Shown one piece after another: positions 59,933 through 61,595 of a DNA stretch of 61,595 nt. Position numbers and translations under genes: made by a program. The DNA comes from an uncultured Bacteroidota bacterium (GTDB lineage: Bacteria > Bacteroidota > Bacteroidia > Chitinophagales > Chitinophagaceae). Positions within the stretch are counted from its first letter, which is position 1. Every line of letters begins with the position of its first letter. The DNA is taken from the NCBI GenBank assembly GCA_903835005.1, contig CAILLK010000066.1:1-61595 (forward strand), given 5' to 3'. Under the pieces are notes generated by a model. The model was not told where the DNA came from. It ran no database searches and saw only the letters and a program-made list of their open reading frames with translations.

Positions 59933-61132
59933 ATGAAAAGACTGATCTTAATTGTTTTGCTTACAGCAGTAAGCATGCAGGGCGAACTATTGGCCCAAGG
60001 TGAATACCAGAGTGAACGGGTAAAACAGATGAATAAAAGTAAAACCGAGCAAACCTTCAATGCCTACCTGGGCATGATAAACATAAGAGATTTTGTGGTT
60101 CTTAAGGAGGGCTCGTTGATACTTGATCTCAGCGATATGAGTGATTATAAAAACTTCAGAAACCTGGATTCTCTGCTAACCATTTTCAGGAACGATATAG
60201 CTTTTTACAAAGATTCTTTATCGGGTAATCCGACCGGCAGTGTGCGGATTGACTATGTATTTAATGAACTTTATTCGTTCAGGAAGATAAGATTTAAAAA
60301 ATACCCTTCGGACGGCAGCATATTCCTTAATAAGGACGGGGATATTTCCAGACTGAAATTTGAGCAGGATACTGTGCGCATTATTATACAAAAGTCAAGA
60401 TTAGGGATAGGGCACAACAACCGGCCCGGGTTATGCACAGTACCTTATTCCATACAGGCTACATTTGTGCTGGGCAACTACTATGATATTGATAAAATAC
60501 TTGCCGATAAGGTACTTGGTAATATTGTAGACACTCTTGAAAATTTTTCCGGAAAGAAAAACTCAAAAAAGAACCGTTTCCCTTACCCTTTAACGGTTAT
60601 TTATAACCCCTATTATTCGGGGGAAGGGTCGCTGGTAAGTTTTCCGGTTTTGATGGATAATGAGTATGGTGTGAACGGAATAAAACCTAAGGGGAAATTC
60701 TTCAGTGTCAATGCGTCTTTCGGGGCAGGACTTGTGGGTAACCAGATTTCACCAATGATGGATGCCGGTATCCAGTACAACCGGTACTGGAGGCCCGGAA
60801 ATTTCAGTGATCACAACGTTTACCGGCTATCCGCTTCCCCCTACTTTTTCTTCAACAGGGATGAGAAAGGAGATCTGGTGGTGCAGGATAACTGGTTTAT
60901 TAATATTGATGTTGGCGAAGTGGATGAACGGAATCAATATGGCTGGTATGGGAAGGCGGCTACATTCGGGGTTGGTTATCTGGCGCTGCAAAAGGGTGAT
61001 TATTTTAAGGGTACTACAATGAAAATATTTACCGACATAATTTTCATTAAAGGCCTGACTGTAGTGCCTGAACTGATATTTACCAATAATTTCAGGCAGG
61101 TGTTTCCCGGCATCACAGTAAAAGTACTTTAA
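59933..61132 (+). CDS. Exported protein of unknown function in the sigma-factor operon
   Basis: 399 residues. Signal peptide RLILIVLLTAVSMQGELLAQ. The rest is beta-rich (SLILDLSDMSDYKNFRNLDS, later SVNASFGAGLVGNQISPMMD and VYRLSASPYFFFNRDEKGDL), with aromatic-ended strands late in the protein, so an outer-membrane beta-barrel end is possible. Four bases after the anti-sigma-like gene; likely a target or part of the same signalling unit. Confidence 0.6.
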   Translation: MKRLILIVLLTAVSMQGELLAQGEYQSERVKQMNKSKTEQTFNAYLGMINIRDFVVLKEGSLILDLSDMSDYKNFRNLDSLLTIFRNDIAFYKDSLSGNPTGSVRIDYVFNELYSFRKIRFKKYPSDGSIFLNKDGDISRLKFEQDTVRIIIQKSRLGIGHNNRPGLCTVPYSIQATFVLGNYYDIDKILADKVLGNIVDTLENFSGKKNSKKNRFPYPLTVIYNPYYSGEGSLVSFPVLMDNEYGVNGIKPKGKFFSVNASFGAGLVGNQISPMMDAGIQYNRYWRPGNFSDHNVYRLSASPYFFFNRDEKGDLVVQDNWFINIDVGEVDERNQYGWYGKAATFGVGYLALQKGDYFKGTTMKIFTDIIFIKGLTVVPELIFTNNFRQVFPGITVKVL

Positions 61133-61144
61133 GCTGGTAAAGAG

Positions 61145-61519
61145 ATGAAAACTAACCTGATTATCATCGCCATATTAATTTGCAACCTGGTATCGGCACA
61201 AAAAGTGTCTGTGAAAAAAGATACTGTATATGCAGAAAACAAACCCTATGTATTGTTTAAGAAGAGTACTACACTAAACAAACGCTATTTTGTTTATGAT
61301 CTTAAAGGAGTAGAACTGATGGAGCTGCATAGTGGCCGGATTGAGCTCAAGGGCAGGCAAGGATATGTGGTTAACTTTCTGAACGATATGAAGCAGGCTA
61401 TGATTGTTAAGGATGCACAATTCCCGGGGTCATTTCTGAAAGAACTGGTGAGCCGGAGTATCCGACCGACCAACCACATATTTCTAATGGCGAATGCCAT
61501 CAGTAATTTTGCTGGTTAA
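61145..61519 (+). CDS. Small exported protein of unknown function
   Basis: 124 residues with a signal peptide (NLIIIAILICNLVSAQ). Mature part is beta-rich (YFVYDLKGVELMELHSGRIE). No family recognised. Twelve bases after the preceding gene, so it is in the same operon. It ends nine bases before the IS66 tnpA-like start. Confidence 0.55.
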   Translation: MKTNLIIIAILICNLVSAQKVSVKKDTVYAENKPYVLFKKSTTLNKRYFVYDLKGVELMELHSGRIELKGRQGYVVNFLNDMKQAMIVKDAQFPGSFLKELVSRSIRPTNHIFLMANAISNFAG

Positions 61520-61527
61520 AAAAGAGC

Positions 61528-61595
61528 ATGACGTCAGACAAAACAAAACATCGGCATCAGATGTTGTCGATGATTGAAGACTGGAAGCGGAGCGG
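61528..61595 (+). CDS. IS66-type accessory protein TnpA, N-terminal fragment (runs off the right edge)
   Basis: ATG at 61528, open to the end of the window. The 22 readable residues (TSDKTKHRHQMLSMIEDWKR) match the start of TnpA-type IS66 accessory proteins, in which this helix precedes a SxxSQKxFC motif. If correct, an IS66-family element begins here, close behind the small exported protein. Confidence 0.6.
   Translation, partial: MTSDKTKHRHQMLSMIEDWKRS

Overview
The window looks like a chromosome segment of a Bacteroidetes bacterium, probably near the Chitinophagaceae. The signs are promoter boxes of the TTG-N19-TAnnTTTG type, weak ribosome binding sites, Bacteroidetes-type SAM-like tyrosine recombinases, RteC-like regulators and a GldN-family gliding/type IX secretion protein. 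No species is assigned.

Layout. (1) 1-1816: the end of an IS66 transposase, a HTH excisionase-like gene and rteC, apparently debris of a mobile element. (2) 1774-15472: a defence island with an AbiEi/AbiEii-type toxin-antitoxin pair and a long type I restriction-modification operon (half hsdS, hsdM, dinD, metallophosphoesterase, PD-(D/E)XK-like gene, hsdS, a SIR2-like DUF4917 gene, DUF2971, hsdR, M48 peptidase). (3) 15515-21077: an A+T-rich reverse-strand block with two asparaginase-like proteins. One keeps the catalytic residues and its neighbour has lost both catalytic threonines; unknown genes flank them. (4) 21372-25699: a tight three-gene operon whose products all should use L-serine (a rearranged serine dehydratase, seryl-tRNA synthetase, phosphatidylserine synthase), followed by an odd lipoprotein and an HU gene.

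(5) 27358-57340: two integrative elements in tandem at the 3' end of tRNA-Cys (57342-57412, reverse strand). Three copies of a 15-bp core bound them. Element A (about 20.6 kb) has its own integrase, RteC-like gene and HTH gene, a replication initiator gene with iterons inside it as in phage lambda O, tail genes (chaperone-like pair, tape measure, large tail protein), a small terminase subunit and a control module. I see no capsid, portal, large terminase or lysis gene, so it looks like a phage satellite that carries tail genes. Element B (about 9.4 kb) is a minimal relative: integrase, RteC-like gene, HTH gene, RecA-like helicase, CHC2 primase, a likely origin and two envelope-protein cargo genes. 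Each element has paired arm-type sites with the same 12-bp spacing at both ends (TGTCCTAC for A, TGTACCCC for B), and each carries a terminator hairpin next to its att core. Both also have a long, strongly palindromic noncoding stretch in their right half.

(6) 57413-61595: host-like genes: gldN, an ECF sigma factor with a membrane-anchored partner, two exported proteins of unknown function, and the start of another IS66 element at the window edge.

The best candidates for undescribed biology are the tail-bearing satellite, the active/inactive asparaginase pair and the serine-consuming operon.
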